From the NCBI GenBank assembly GCA_030531135.1, contig JAUNOJ010000021.1, positions 1 through 13,705 of the forward strand: a DNA stretch of 13,705 nt. The letters are read 5' to 3'. Source of the stretch: Sutterellaceae bacterium (GTDB lineage Bacteria; Pseudomonadota; Gammaproteobacteria; Burkholderiales; Burkholderiaceae_F). The notes beneath the pieces were generated by a model, which saw only the letters and a program-made list of their open reading frames with translations, had not been told where the DNA came from and did no database searches. This document shows positions 5,486-13,484 of this stretch, piece after piece; the stretch's first letter is position 1, and every line of letters begins with the position of its first letter. Made by a program: the position numbers and the translations under genes.

Positions 5486-8400
5486 ATGACAGTTGCATGG
5501 CAAAGTATTCCGGCCCGAGGCCTTGTTAGAGCAGACGACGCGAAAAACCGCAAGATCGTTTTGAAACGATTGAACGCCGCCCTCGGCAAAGAGCTGACCG
5601 AAACACTTCTGGCCAACGACCTCATCGTTTTGATGAATACGTTTGACGGCCAAAGCGCCTTGTGCGCCGGCACAGGCAAAGGCATTCTTCCGATGGAGCG
5701 CACGTGCATTTTTTCGCGACAACAAAACGTGCTTTATATCAACTTGGAGCATGCCGAAAACCCGGCGCTTGTCGCTCAAGTCGTTTCGACTCTGGCCTTT
5801 GATACGGCCGATCACGACCATCCGCACTTCGAGTTATTCATCAGTGCTGCGGTTCATCACACGTTGGGCTCGTCCGACGAGTTCTTCGATCCGTTGGGGC
5901 ATCGCGACGCCTATGAAAAGCGTACCCGTATCCAAATTCGCCAAAAGCTGGATCGTCTGTTGCTTCCCAAGGCGTTCCTTGAAGACTATTGGCTCCAACA
6001 CTACGAAGGCCGTAAGCGCCTGCCGTCTCAAGCCAAGTGCAAACTGCCCAAGACCTTTAAAACAACCGATCCGAATCTCGTTAAAGAAGTCGAACTCGTC
6101 AAATACTTTTTCGGCAACATTCACGCTTTTGCCCAAACGCGCTCACATCGCCAATCCGACAAAATCACCGTCTCGACAAACAAGGCCGTGATCCGTTTGG
6201 CAAGCCTGGCACAAATAACGCACGCAAAACTGCCGAGCGTCGAAGAGTTTTTCGGCAAAGAAGTGTATGACGTAGATCTCGAACTGGAATGCTCGCATCC
6301 CTATCCTGCCGATCTCGGCACGATCGGCGAAAACTGCAGTCCGCGTCATTTATGGAATCTCGATACCGAAATGACACAATTCAACTGGTTAAGCCTTTAT
6401 GAAGAAAGGTCGGTGCCCAACAACAAAGTCGAAGCGGGGGTGCCGTCCATTTTTGCCACCGGTATCGTCATGGCTTCTCGCGAGCGCGTCAAGGGTTCGG
6501 CCGCAGTCGTCACCACGCACGAAGTCGATATGTCGCTGATGAGGAATCGCACGATCAGTTTTCTGCCCTTTGTGTCCTGCGCCACCGATCCTTTGAGAGC
6601 TCAACTTGTCGAGTGCAATGTCGCCGAAACGCTCGATTGGGCCTTATTGTCTTTGCACAGCCCCAAATACGACTTAAATTTCCAAGCCATCAATACTTCC
6701 TGGCTCGCTCAGTGCGACAAACTCGATACAAACATCGACTATGCCGTCAACTTGGCGTTTTGGGCCATGTCGGCAAAGTTGCCCGACGACGACGGCAAAA
6801 AAGATTTGGTCCGCATCAAAAAGCCCGGCTCGGTTCCCGAATACTGTATCTCGTGCAAAATCACCGAGGTTTTTAAAGAAAGTTTTATTGAAATCGCGAG
6901 CTTTACGGTCTTTACCGTCAAGCCGCGCACGAAACGCCGCGCTTTTCCGGAACTGACGGCAGCAATGAAAACAAGCGACTTCAAAGCCCTGGGACTCAAA
7001 AAAGGCATGACCGTCACGTTAAAGGGCGTCTTTTTGATCACGGACATCAAAGGACTGAAGCTCTACCGCTTCGATATGCCCGACGTCGAGCTCGAGCTCC
7101 CCGGCCTTTCGCCCTTGACCAAGCGCCGAGAGTTGAATCTGGCCGTTGTCAACGACGAGATCAGCCCCGAAGCCGCTGCGGTTCACTTGGGGCAACGCGT
7201 CAGTGAAATCGCCGCACATCACCGTCACGGCAAAGGCTATTACGAGGCCTTGATGGCGGCGGCTGCCTACGGTCATCCCGAAAGCTTAAATCAACTGACG
7301 CATCTGTACGAACAAGCGCTTGATCGCCGAGAGCAACTCAAGAATTACGACATGGACTTCGTCATGGACTGCGAAGGCAAGGTTATCGATCGCTTTCTGA
7401 ATTTGTGTCAGATGAGTTGCCAGGCGCCTTTGGAATTTTTGGCTTTTTCCTCAACGCAATGGTTGCCGACGCCTGCGGACATTCGTCAAAGACTCGCGCA
7501 TTATTTGGCCGTGGCTCACAACAGCGGCAAGGCCTTTGAAGAACTTGGCAAACGATATCGCGGCGCACGCGCCTTTGACAAGATGAGTCCGGACGAAATT
7601 TATAACTACCGCAGTTATTTGACGCGCGCGATTTTCCAGTGCGAGTATTCTCCGGCGACCAAGTCTTTCCTCGCACTGAACATGTCGGGACAATTGCCCC
7701 ACCTTTCCATGGAAGACTCCATCGGTCTGGTTCTCAAAATGGAACAGACATACCTGCCGGCTCGCCACTGGTTCAGCGGCATGGTGCTGTTGCAAGACAA
7801 GTTCTTCGAAAGTAGCCCCGAAGTGGTCTTCAATGCGTTTTTAAGCGAAGCGCAATACGGCTCTCCCGTTTACGTGCACGACTTTGCTTGGTTTCTGTTG
7901 ACGACGGCTTCCGACGACTTGAATCGCCCCAAGCAATGGGCGCTTTGCGGTGCCGCACTCTTGCGCTGGCTTGCCGAGCGTTATCAATGTTCGATTTATA
8001 ACAACGATCCCGAGACTGTAGACGACATTTTGAATCGTTTGGGCGTCAAGCACAAACTTGCCGCCTTTGATCCGTGGGCGTATTTGGGCGTGCCCGAACC
8101 CCAAGAACCGACGCCGCTCGTAAAGACCGTGCGCCCGATGGGCTTTCCCGATTTCCTGCATCTGGTCTTCGTGAAAAGACTGATCAATTTCACCCCGCTC
8201 GACGAGCACGATCCCCAGGTCGGCTCTCGCCTGACGGCGCTTTTTGACTTCTTGAGTAAAAACTCAAAAATCGTTCACGGTCCCGAGACCAGCACGGCAA
8301 AGTCGGCCGTAGACCGCATGCGCAACGCGCGCCTTTTGACTTACGACAGTCACGACGGCAACGAGTGCGTCTTGGCGGAGTTGCCGACCGAAGACGGCAG

Positions 8401-8980
8401 ATGGATTGCAGAAACCGTCAACCCCGTCTTTAACCAAGGGCTTGAAATCGATGCCAAACTCATCGGCGGCGTGACCGACATCGGGCTTTGCAACGGCGTG
8501 GTTTCGGCAACGGTCGACGGCAACGAAAAACTCAACTTCTTTGAGCCCTATTGGTTGACCAAGGCCCCCAACCTGATCGCTGGGGACGTCCACCGTATTT
8601 CGTTTTACGGCATGGGCGAAATCAGCTGCTACGACCCGATGTTGGAGAACTTGACGAGCTATACGAATCCCAAACTCAAGCACATCGCATGCCTTGACGC
8701 CCGCACGGCGCAATACTTTGCCGTCACGACCGTCAAGAGCATCAAGCTCGATGCGGTGCAACTTGCCGGCGTGAGCTTTGCCAAGGTTGTTTTGACTGTC
8801 AATGACTTTGTACCGACCGCAGCCAATCTCTCACTGCCCGTCTATGTGCCCATGAAGATACTGGATACTCAAAAGGTCAAGGCGCGCAGCGAAGTCGTTG
8901 CCGTTTTTGAGTTGTTCGGTTTGATCCAAGAAACCGACGTCGAACCTGACGACAATTTCGGAGTCAGAACGATCAATTGA
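5486..8980 (+). CDS. Very large cytosolic protein of unknown function with Sel1/TPR-like segments
   Basis: The 1164 residues contain no signal peptide or membrane segment, and I recognise no family. Residues 1-450 are mixed alpha/beta with a His-rich HDHPH at 110-114. Residues 454-530 look beta-rich and open with CISC, a CxxC pair (C454, C457). Residues 560-860 are helical, with three degenerate Sel1/TPR-like units at about 584-610, 711-735 and 781-806 (for instance EAQYGSPVYVHDFAWFLL). Residues 955-1150 are again beta-rich, a possible pair of small barrel-like domains. The ATG at 5486 has AGGA eight bases upstream. It stands alone: the peroxiredoxin ends 214 bp before it and a strong terminator follows. 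Base composition and codon choice look like those of the neighbours, so recent transfer is not evident. Helical solenoid segments suggest a scaffold or binding role, but this is a guess. Confidence 0.85.
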   Translation: MTVAWQSIPARGLVRADDAKNRKIVLKRLNAALGKELTETLLANDLIVLMNTFDGQSALCAGTGKGILPMERTCIFSRQQNVLYINLEHAENPALVAQVVSTLAFDTADHDHPHFELFISAAVHHTLGSSDEFFDPLGHRDAYEKRTRIQIRQKLDRLLLPKAFLEDYWLQHYEGRKRLPSQAKCKLPKTFKTTDPNLVKEVELVKYFFGNIHAFAQTRSHRQSDKITVSTNKAVIRLASLAQITHAKLPSVEEFFGKEVYDVDLELECSHPYPADLGTIGENCSPRHLWNLDTEMTQFNWLSLYEERSVPNNKVEAGVPSIFATGIVMASRERVKGSAAVVTTHEVDMSLMRNRTISFLPFVSCATDPLRAQLVECNVAETLDWALLSLHSPKYDLNFQAINTSWLAQCDKLDTNIDYAVNLAFWAMSAKLPDDDGKKDLVRIKKPGSVPEYCISCKITEVFKESFIEIASFTVFTVKPRTKRRAFPELTAAMKTSDFKALGLKKGMTVTLKGVFLITDIKGLKLYRFDMPDVELELPGLSPLTKRRELNLAVVNDEISPEAAAVHLGQRVSEIAAHHRHGKGYYEALMAAAAYGHPESLNQLTHLYEQALDRREQLKNYDMDFVMDCEGKVIDRFLNLCQMSCQAPLEFLAFSSTQWLPTPADIRQRLAHYLAVAHNSGKAFEELGKRYRGARAFDKMSPDEIYNYRSYLTRAIFQCEYSPATKSFLALNMSGQLPHLSMEDSIGLVLKMEQTYLPARHWFSGMVLLQDKFFESSPEVVFNAFLSEAQYGSPVYVHDFAWFLLTTASDDLNRPKQWALCGAALLRWLAERYQCSIYNNDPETVDDILNRLGVKHKLAAFDPWAYLGVPEPQEPTPLVKTVRPMGFPDFLHLVFVKRLINFTPLDEHDPQVGSRLTALFDFLSKNSKIVHGPETSTAKSAVDRMRNARLLTYDSHDGNECVLAELPTEDGRWIAETVNPVFNQGLEIDAKLIGGVTDIGLCNGVVSATVDGNEKLNFFEPYWLTKAPNLIAGDVHRISFYGMGEISCYDPMLENLTSYTNPKLKHIACLDARTAQYFAVTTVKSIKLDAVQLAGVSFAKVVLTVNDFVPTAANLSLPVYVPMKILDTQKVKARSEVVAVFELFGLIQETDVEPDDNFGVRTIN

Positions 8981-9008
8981 TTTTGACCGGCTGAACTTCA
9001 CCACGATC

Positions 9009-9044
9009 AAAACGCCGCTCGATGCAAACCGCGAGCGGCGTTTT
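9009..9044. terminator. Bidirectional terminator between the 1164-residue gene and the autotransporter
   Basis: A perfect 13-bp stem AAAACGCCGCTCG/CGAGCGGCGTTTT (9009-9021 with 9032-9044) has a 10-base loop and four A/T pairs at the base. Both converging genes end within 50 bases of it, so it can serve both strands. Confidence 0.85.
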
Positions 9045-9090
9045 CCTTATCCCCGAAAGTAACGACAGGCTCTGCCGGCCGTCGCCGACA

Positions 9091-11796
9091 TTACCAGGTG
9101 TAGCGCACCCCGGCGTTCCAGCGATAGGGCACTTCCAAGTCGCTGCCCTTGGAGTAAATGAAATCGGCATAACCCTTTAAGTTGTCGGTCAAGCGCACGG
9201 ATGCGCCGATACCGATCTCAAACCAACCGCCGCCCAAATCCTGATCGATCGTCACGGGCGTCGTACCGTCGGAATATTCGGCGCTCGTCTCGGATCCGAA
9301 ATCATAGAGATAAGAGCCTCGCACATAGACGGTGCCGCGATCGTTCGGGCATTGAACGCCGGCCATAAAGCCGACTCGACCGATCAGAATATCCACGCCG
9401 TCTTGCTCGACAGACAGACCGTGCGACGTTTTGTAGTCCTCTCCAAACACGTGGCTGAACATACCTTCGACTTGCGGCTCAACAAAGAAACTGCGAGACA
9501 GTTTGAAGCGATGCCCCAACTCAATCGTCAGCCCCAGCGCTTGCGTTTCGTATTCGCCGTCATAATTAAACGACTGATAGCGGATACCGTACTCGTTTTT
9601 GAGTTTGCCGTACTTGATGCTCGCATCGATAAAGCTGCCGTTATCAAATAACGTCGAAGCATAGGCCGTGAAAGCCAAGGTGCTTGAGTCGCCGGTGCCG
9701 GTCGTAAACTTCGTTTCGCCGTCGGTATAGCTGAAAGCTCCGCCGACATAGTAGTTAACGCCGCTGTGCGCAATACGATGATCGTACCCCATTTGAATCG
9801 AACTCGAATCAAACCGCACGGATTGACTGCCGAGCTTGGCTCGCCCGCCGTACGTGCGCACCCACAAACCGTTGTCACCGTTTTGATTGCGGATGTCGCC
9901 AAGACGCAGACTGATATCGTTGATTTCGGCTCGCCACTGAGCAACGGGCACCATGGTCGACTCGCTGATGCTGGCGAGTTTTCGGTTCTCGCCCTTGACC
10001 TGAACGGTTTTTCCGTCCCACGTCATTTCCGATCTCGTATCGCCTTCCTCCCACGTTGCCAAGAACTCGCCTTGATTGTTGGCGTTGTTGAGCACGAACG
10101 CTTCCTTAAACTGTCGAATCAGTTCGGCATCGGTGCCTTTATTCAAGTTGCCGCTCACTCGAACATCCGTTTTTCCGACTGAAGCGCTTGTCGCGACAAA
10201 TGAGCCTTTAGCCAGAGTATCCAAACCGACATGGAGTTGATCGGCGCTGAGGTTGGCAAAAGAAACCTCAGCTCCGTCGGCAACGGTTACGGTCATCGAC
10301 GATTGTCCATTTTCGCCCGTTCCCGTCACGGCCTGGCTGAAAGTGTTTTGGCCGGCAGTCGCCTTCAACGCACCCAAGGAAAAAGTCGAGCCGTCCGCCA
10401 GGGCTTCGACCGTCAAACCCGAAGCCGTCAGTTCTTTGACAGTTGTATGCGTGGCGCCGGCATCCTGCCTACGAACGGTTGTGCCGTCGCCGAACTCGGC
10501 CGAGTCGATCGTCAATCGATTGGCAACTTTTTCAGTAGCTGCGATTACAAACTCACCCTTGTCTTGCACCGTCAATGTGCCGATGTTCGTTGCGGCCGCA
10601 GTATCGGTTGTCGACGCATACGCATTGAGGATGCCCGTCGTGCCGCCCGTCACGGTCATTTCGCCGATATTTAATGTCGAAGTGTAGTTTTGCAGACTCG
10701 CATACTGCGCCTGTCCCTTAAAACCGGAGGAATCCAACACCATTTCAGCTATGGTGTAAGTGCCGTCGTTAAACGCCAGATAAGCAGCTGCCGTTTCGTT
10801 TTTCAAATTGACCGTTCCGATTTGAAAGCCGTCCCCACCCGTTTTGACGGTCAAATTTTGGCGCACGGTCAACGTTTGGGCTTCAATTTCTGCACCCTTC
10901 TCAAACGACCCCGTCAAAGCATTGATGTGCGCGGCCTTGATTTTGCCCAACTGCCGATTACCGTTGGGACCGTCGCCGTAGTACAGCGTTCCTTTGACCG
11001 TCGTGACGGAGCCCGCCGTCGTTTCGAAGTTTTTGGCCGTCAAATCCCCCTCAACGGTCATCGTGGCCAAGTTTTTCACGGAGACTTTCGCCGTTAAATT
11101 CTTTGCTTTGAACGTGGCGGATTCGTTATGGAAATCTTCCAAATGCAAAGGGGAAGCGTGACCGTCGGGATCGATGACAATATCCACGGCTTCGCCCTCG
11201 ACGTCCGTAATATTCGAGCCCGCCTTCATCCACAGACCGTAAAACGAAGCGGTTTTCCCTTTACCGACGGTTAAGGTTCCGTAGTTGTCCAAAAAGAGCT
11301 TCTCGGTACCGTTTTCAACGTGAAGCTTTGCATCGTTGTTAACCGTATCGCCGACTTTTTCCCCATTTTGAAAGCGCTTTGTCGGATCGGCCAAGACCAA
11401 CGAGCCGACGGAAATGTTGCCGTAATTGTTGACACTCGAGTTGTCGAGCTTGAGTTCGCCCGACACGATAAGATCGGCTGCCTTGTGCACCGTCAAACCG
11501 CCGTTGACGATACGAAAATCCTTGATGTCCTTTAATGTTCCGACGATTTCGGCGCCGCCTTTCGTTTTATTCTCATGCTCGATCGTCAGACTGTGTCTGT
11601 TACCCGAAACGGTGGTGTCCTTGGCAACCACCCAAGTCGAATCCTCGGTAAAAGACAATTTTGTGTCGGTTGAAAAATTTGGAATACCGCGATATCCGGC
11701 CATAGCCGGAGCGGCAGCCAAAATGACCAAGGCAACACAAGTAGCGACTTGCGTGAACCGAACAGCATTTGTTTGCGCACATCTTTGAGCGTTCAT
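9091..11796 (-). CDS. Autotransporter (type Va secretion) with beta-rich passenger
   Basis: This is a surface or secreted protein that carries its own outer-membrane translocator. The order is signal peptide 1-33 (arginine-containing n-region, hydrophobic core VALVILAAAP, cleavage AMA-G), then passenger about 34-605. The passenger is rich in short strands with T, V, G and N and has no cysteine, as in beta-helix or adhesin-like passengers. A helical linker follows at about 607-640 (QWRAEINDISLRLGDIR), then the barrel at about 640-901, starting GLWVRTYGG and ending GVRYTW, the terminal aromatic recognised by the Bam machinery. No protease or lipase triad is visible, so adhesion is more likely than catalysis; the ligand is unknown. 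The ATG has a modest GGGAA six bases upstream. It is a single-gene unit between two terminators. Confidence 0.93.
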   Translation of the reverse strand: MNAQRCAQTNAVRFTQVATCVALVILAAAPAMAGYRGIPNFSTDTKLSFTEDSTWVVAKDTTVSGNRHSLTIEHENKTKGGAEIVGTLKDIKDFRIVNGGLTVHKAADLIVSGELKLDNSSVNNYGNISVGSLVLADPTKRFQNGEKVGDTVNNDAKLHVENGTEKLFLDNYGTLTVGKGKTASFYGLWMKAGSNITDVEGEAVDIVIDPDGHASPLHLEDFHNESATFKAKNLTAKVSVKNLATMTVEGDLTAKNFETTAGSVTTVKGTLYYGDGPNGNRQLGKIKAAHINALTGSFEKGAEIEAQTLTVRQNLTVKTGGDGFQIGTVNLKNETAAAYLAFNDGTYTIAEMVLDSSGFKGQAQYASLQNYTSTLNIGEMTVTGGTTGILNAYASTTDTAAATNIGTLTVQDKGEFVIAATEKVANRLTIDSAEFGDGTTVRRQDAGATHTTVKELTASGLTVEALADGSTFSLGALKATAGQNTFSQAVTGTGENGQSSMTVTVADGAEVSFANLSADQLHVGLDTLAKGSFVATSASVGKTDVRVSGNLNKGTDAELIRQFKEAFVLNNANNQGEFLATWEEGDTRSEMTWDGKTVQVKGENRKLASISESTMVPVAQWRAEINDISLRLGDIRNQNGDNGLWVRTYGGRAKLGSQSVRFDSSSIQMGYDHRIAHSGVNYYVGGAFSYTDGETKFTTGTGDSSTLAFTAYASTLFDNGSFIDASIKYGKLKNEYGIRYQSFNYDGEYETQALGLTIELGHRFKLSRSFFVEPQVEGMFSHVFGEDYKTSHGLSVEQDGVDILIGRVGFMAGVQCPNDRGTVYVRGSYLYDFGSETSAEYSDGTTPVTIDQDLGGGWFEIGIGASVRLTDNLKGYADFIYSKGSDLEVPYRWNAGVRYTW

Positions 11797-11840
11797 CTTA
11801 AATTCCCGTACAAGCAGAAATAAGGCCTATCGATTTTTCC

Positions 11841-11869
11841 AAGATACACTCGACAGAAAAATTTGTCGA
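11841..11869 (-). promoter_or_regulatory. Promoter of the autotransporter gene, overlapped by a palindrome
   Basis: The -35 box TCGACA (11864-11869) and -10 box TATCTT (11841-11846) are separated by exactly 17 bases, giving a leader of about 40 bases. The 7-bp inverted repeat CTCGACA/TGTCGAG (11849-11855 with 11864-11870, 8-base loop) covers the -35 box and most of the spacer, so it could be an operator. On the plus strand the same repeat is followed by CTTTTT and resembles a terminator. Confidence 0.45.
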
Positions 11870-11930
11870 GCTTTTTAGCGAAACTTTCCGACCATACGGT
11901 GTCGTCTATACACAACTCGTTAGGGGTTGA

Positions 11931-11971
11931 AAAAAACGCCGCTCTAAACTATTTGTCGAGCGGCGTTTTTT
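11931..11971. terminator. Terminator of the FAD oxidase gene, strong in both directions
   Basis: A perfect 14-bp stem AAAAAACGCCGCTC/GAGCGGCGTTTTTT (11931-11944 with 11958-11971) has a 13-base loop. It lies 28 bases after the oxidase stop and insulates the autotransporter promoter from upstream transcription. The inner 12 bp of each arm are identical to those of the terminator at 9009-9044. Confidence 0.88.
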
Positions 11972-11999
11972 CAACTGAAACCAAAAGCAATCAAGCCGA

Positions 12000-13418
12000 T
12001 TATTTCGCGTAGTCGTCGGCCAAGAGCTTGCCCGGATTGAGAATGCCCTTGGGATCGAGCGCTTGTTTGATGCGTCCCATCACTTCAAGTTCCAAGGGGT
12101 TCTTGAGCTGCAGGAAGTGCGCGCGCTTCAGTTGCCCGATGCCGTGCTCGGCCGAAATCGAGCCGTTGTATTTCTGCACGACGGTATAAACCGTTTCACG
12201 AATGCCCTCTTCGTTTTCAAAAGCGAGATTGGCAGGAATCGAGCCGATGTTAAAGTGCAGGTTTCCGTCGCCCAAGTGTCCGAAAACAGAAGGATCGATC
12301 CAGTCGAAACGTGCATTCAAAGCGTCCAAGGCTTCTTTCACGAAGTCGGCGATCTGACTGATTTCGATACTGACGTCGTTGTGCAAGTTTCCGCCCACGT
12401 GGGCATCGGCGCTCGGAATCGATTCGCGAATCGACCAGAAGTGACGGCTGTCGGCAACGGAGTTCGAAAGAATCGCGTCGACCACATAACCTTCTTCAAA
12501 GCTCTTTTCCAAAATTGCTTCCAAGGGATTGGTTTGCGGATCGCGCGAGTAACTCAATTCCACCAAGCACCACCAAGGAGCGGTCGTCACGTCGCCCGGC
12601 AAACTGATCGCATCGATTTGCTCTGCCACGCGTTCGATGCACTTGGCCTGCATCAACTCGAACCCGGTCAGCGCAGGCCCCGTGGCGGTTTTCACGTCGC
12701 TTAAGAGCCGATAGGCGTCTTCGACATTTGCCACCCCCACCAATGCCGTGTAAGAGGCTTGCGGCTGCGGGAAAAGCTTCACTACGGCACGCGTAATCAC
12801 GCCCAACGTTCCTTCGCTTGCCATAAAGAGGTGTTTGAGATCGTAACCCGTATTGTCTTTGCGAAGACCGCGCAACATGTTCAGCACTCGACCGTCGGCC
12901 AAAACCACTTCGATACCGAGCACCAAGTCGCGCGTATTGCCGTAGCGCAAAACGGCGGTGCCGCCGGCGTTGGTTGCCAAGCACCCGCCCAAGCAAGCGG
13001 TGCCTTCGGCGGCAAAGCTCAACGGGAAAAAGCGTCCGGCACTTTCTGCCGCTTCCTGCGCCTTTTCCAAAACAAGACCGGCCTGAACCGTCATGGTGTC
13101 GTTGACCGCATCGATGGCTTCCACCTTGTTCATGCGAGAAAGCGACAACAAAAGCGCAGTACCCGAAGCATCCGGCGTTCCGCCCCCGACCAAAGAGGTA
13201 TTGCCCGACTGCGGCACCACAACCGTGCCGGTGTCGTAAGCCCATTTCATCACGCGAGAAACCTCATCGGTATCGGCCGGGCGCACCACCGCCAACACTT
13301 TGCCGTGAAAGCGATTGGTCCAGTCGACCAAGTAGCCTGCGGTGTCGGCGTCTTCGGTCAAAACGTTCGAGACACCCACGATGGCCTTGAGTTCTTCGAT
13401 TGCTTGGGTCTTGTCCAT
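12000..13418 (-). CDS. FAD-binding D-2-hydroxyacid dehydrogenase (GlcD/D-2-hydroxyglutarate dehydrogenase type)
   Basis: This is a VAO/PCMH-fold flavoenzyme that oxidises a D-2-hydroxyacid to the 2-oxoacid, passing electrons to the respiratory chain or an electron-transfer flavoprotein. The 472 residues show the FAD-binding segments SGNTSLVGGG (71-80) and GGCLATNAGG (144-153) and the run RKDNTGYDLK at 186-195. The metal site comprises H381 and H388 in GHLGDGNLH and E424, H425 in AEHG; NPGK is at 461-464. The sequence is closest to the D-2-hydroxyglutarate dehydrogenase branch as I recall it, but R331 is followed by H346 where that enzyme has a substrate-binding lysine. D-lactate or another hydroxyacid is therefore possible. 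The ribosome-binding site is weak (TGAGA). It stands alone between two terminators. Confidence 0.88.
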   Translation of the reverse strand: MDKTQAIEELKAIVGVSNVLTEDADTAGYLVDWTNRFHGKVLAVVRPADTDEVSRVMKWAYDTGTVVVPQSGNTSLVGGGTPDASGTALLLSLSRMNKVEAIDAVNDTMTVQAGLVLEKAQEAAESAGRFFPLSFAAEGTACLGGCLATNAGGTAVLRYGNTRDLVLGIEVVLADGRVLNMLRGLRKDNTGYDLKHLFMASEGTLGVITRAVVKLFPQPQASYTALVGVANVEDAYRLLSDVKTATGPALTGFELMQAKCIERVAEQIDAISLPGDVTTAPWWCLVELSYSRDPQTNPLEAILEKSFEEGYVVDAILSNSVADSRHFWSIRESIPSADAHVGGNLHNDVSIEISQIADFVKEALDALNARFDWIDPSVFGHLGDGNLHFNIGSIPANLAFENEEGIRETVYTVVQKYNGSISAEHGIGQLKRAHFLQLKNPLELEVMGRIKQALDPKGILNPGKLLADDYAK

Positions 13419-13439
13419 TTTATTTTCTCAATATCAGTC

Positions 13440-13467
13440 AAAAACGGCCTTGTTGAAAACAAAGCCG
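13440..13467 (-). terminator. Intrinsic terminator of the AbrB-like gene
   Basis: On the minus strand CGGC/GCCG (13464-13467 with 13445-13448) and TTGTT/AACAA (13458-13462 with 13450-13454) form one stem with a single mismatch and a three-base loop, followed by five T residues. It lies 17 bases after the stop codon of the AbrB-like gene and separates it from the oxidase gene. Confidence 0.75.
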
Positions 13468-13484
13468 CGATGTATCCGTCAATT

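Noticed and set aside
9091..11796. Enzymatic passenger (serine protease or lipase) in the autotransporter
   Set aside because: No GDSGS, GDSL or similar catalytic motif is visible in residues 34-605; the passenger looks purely structural.
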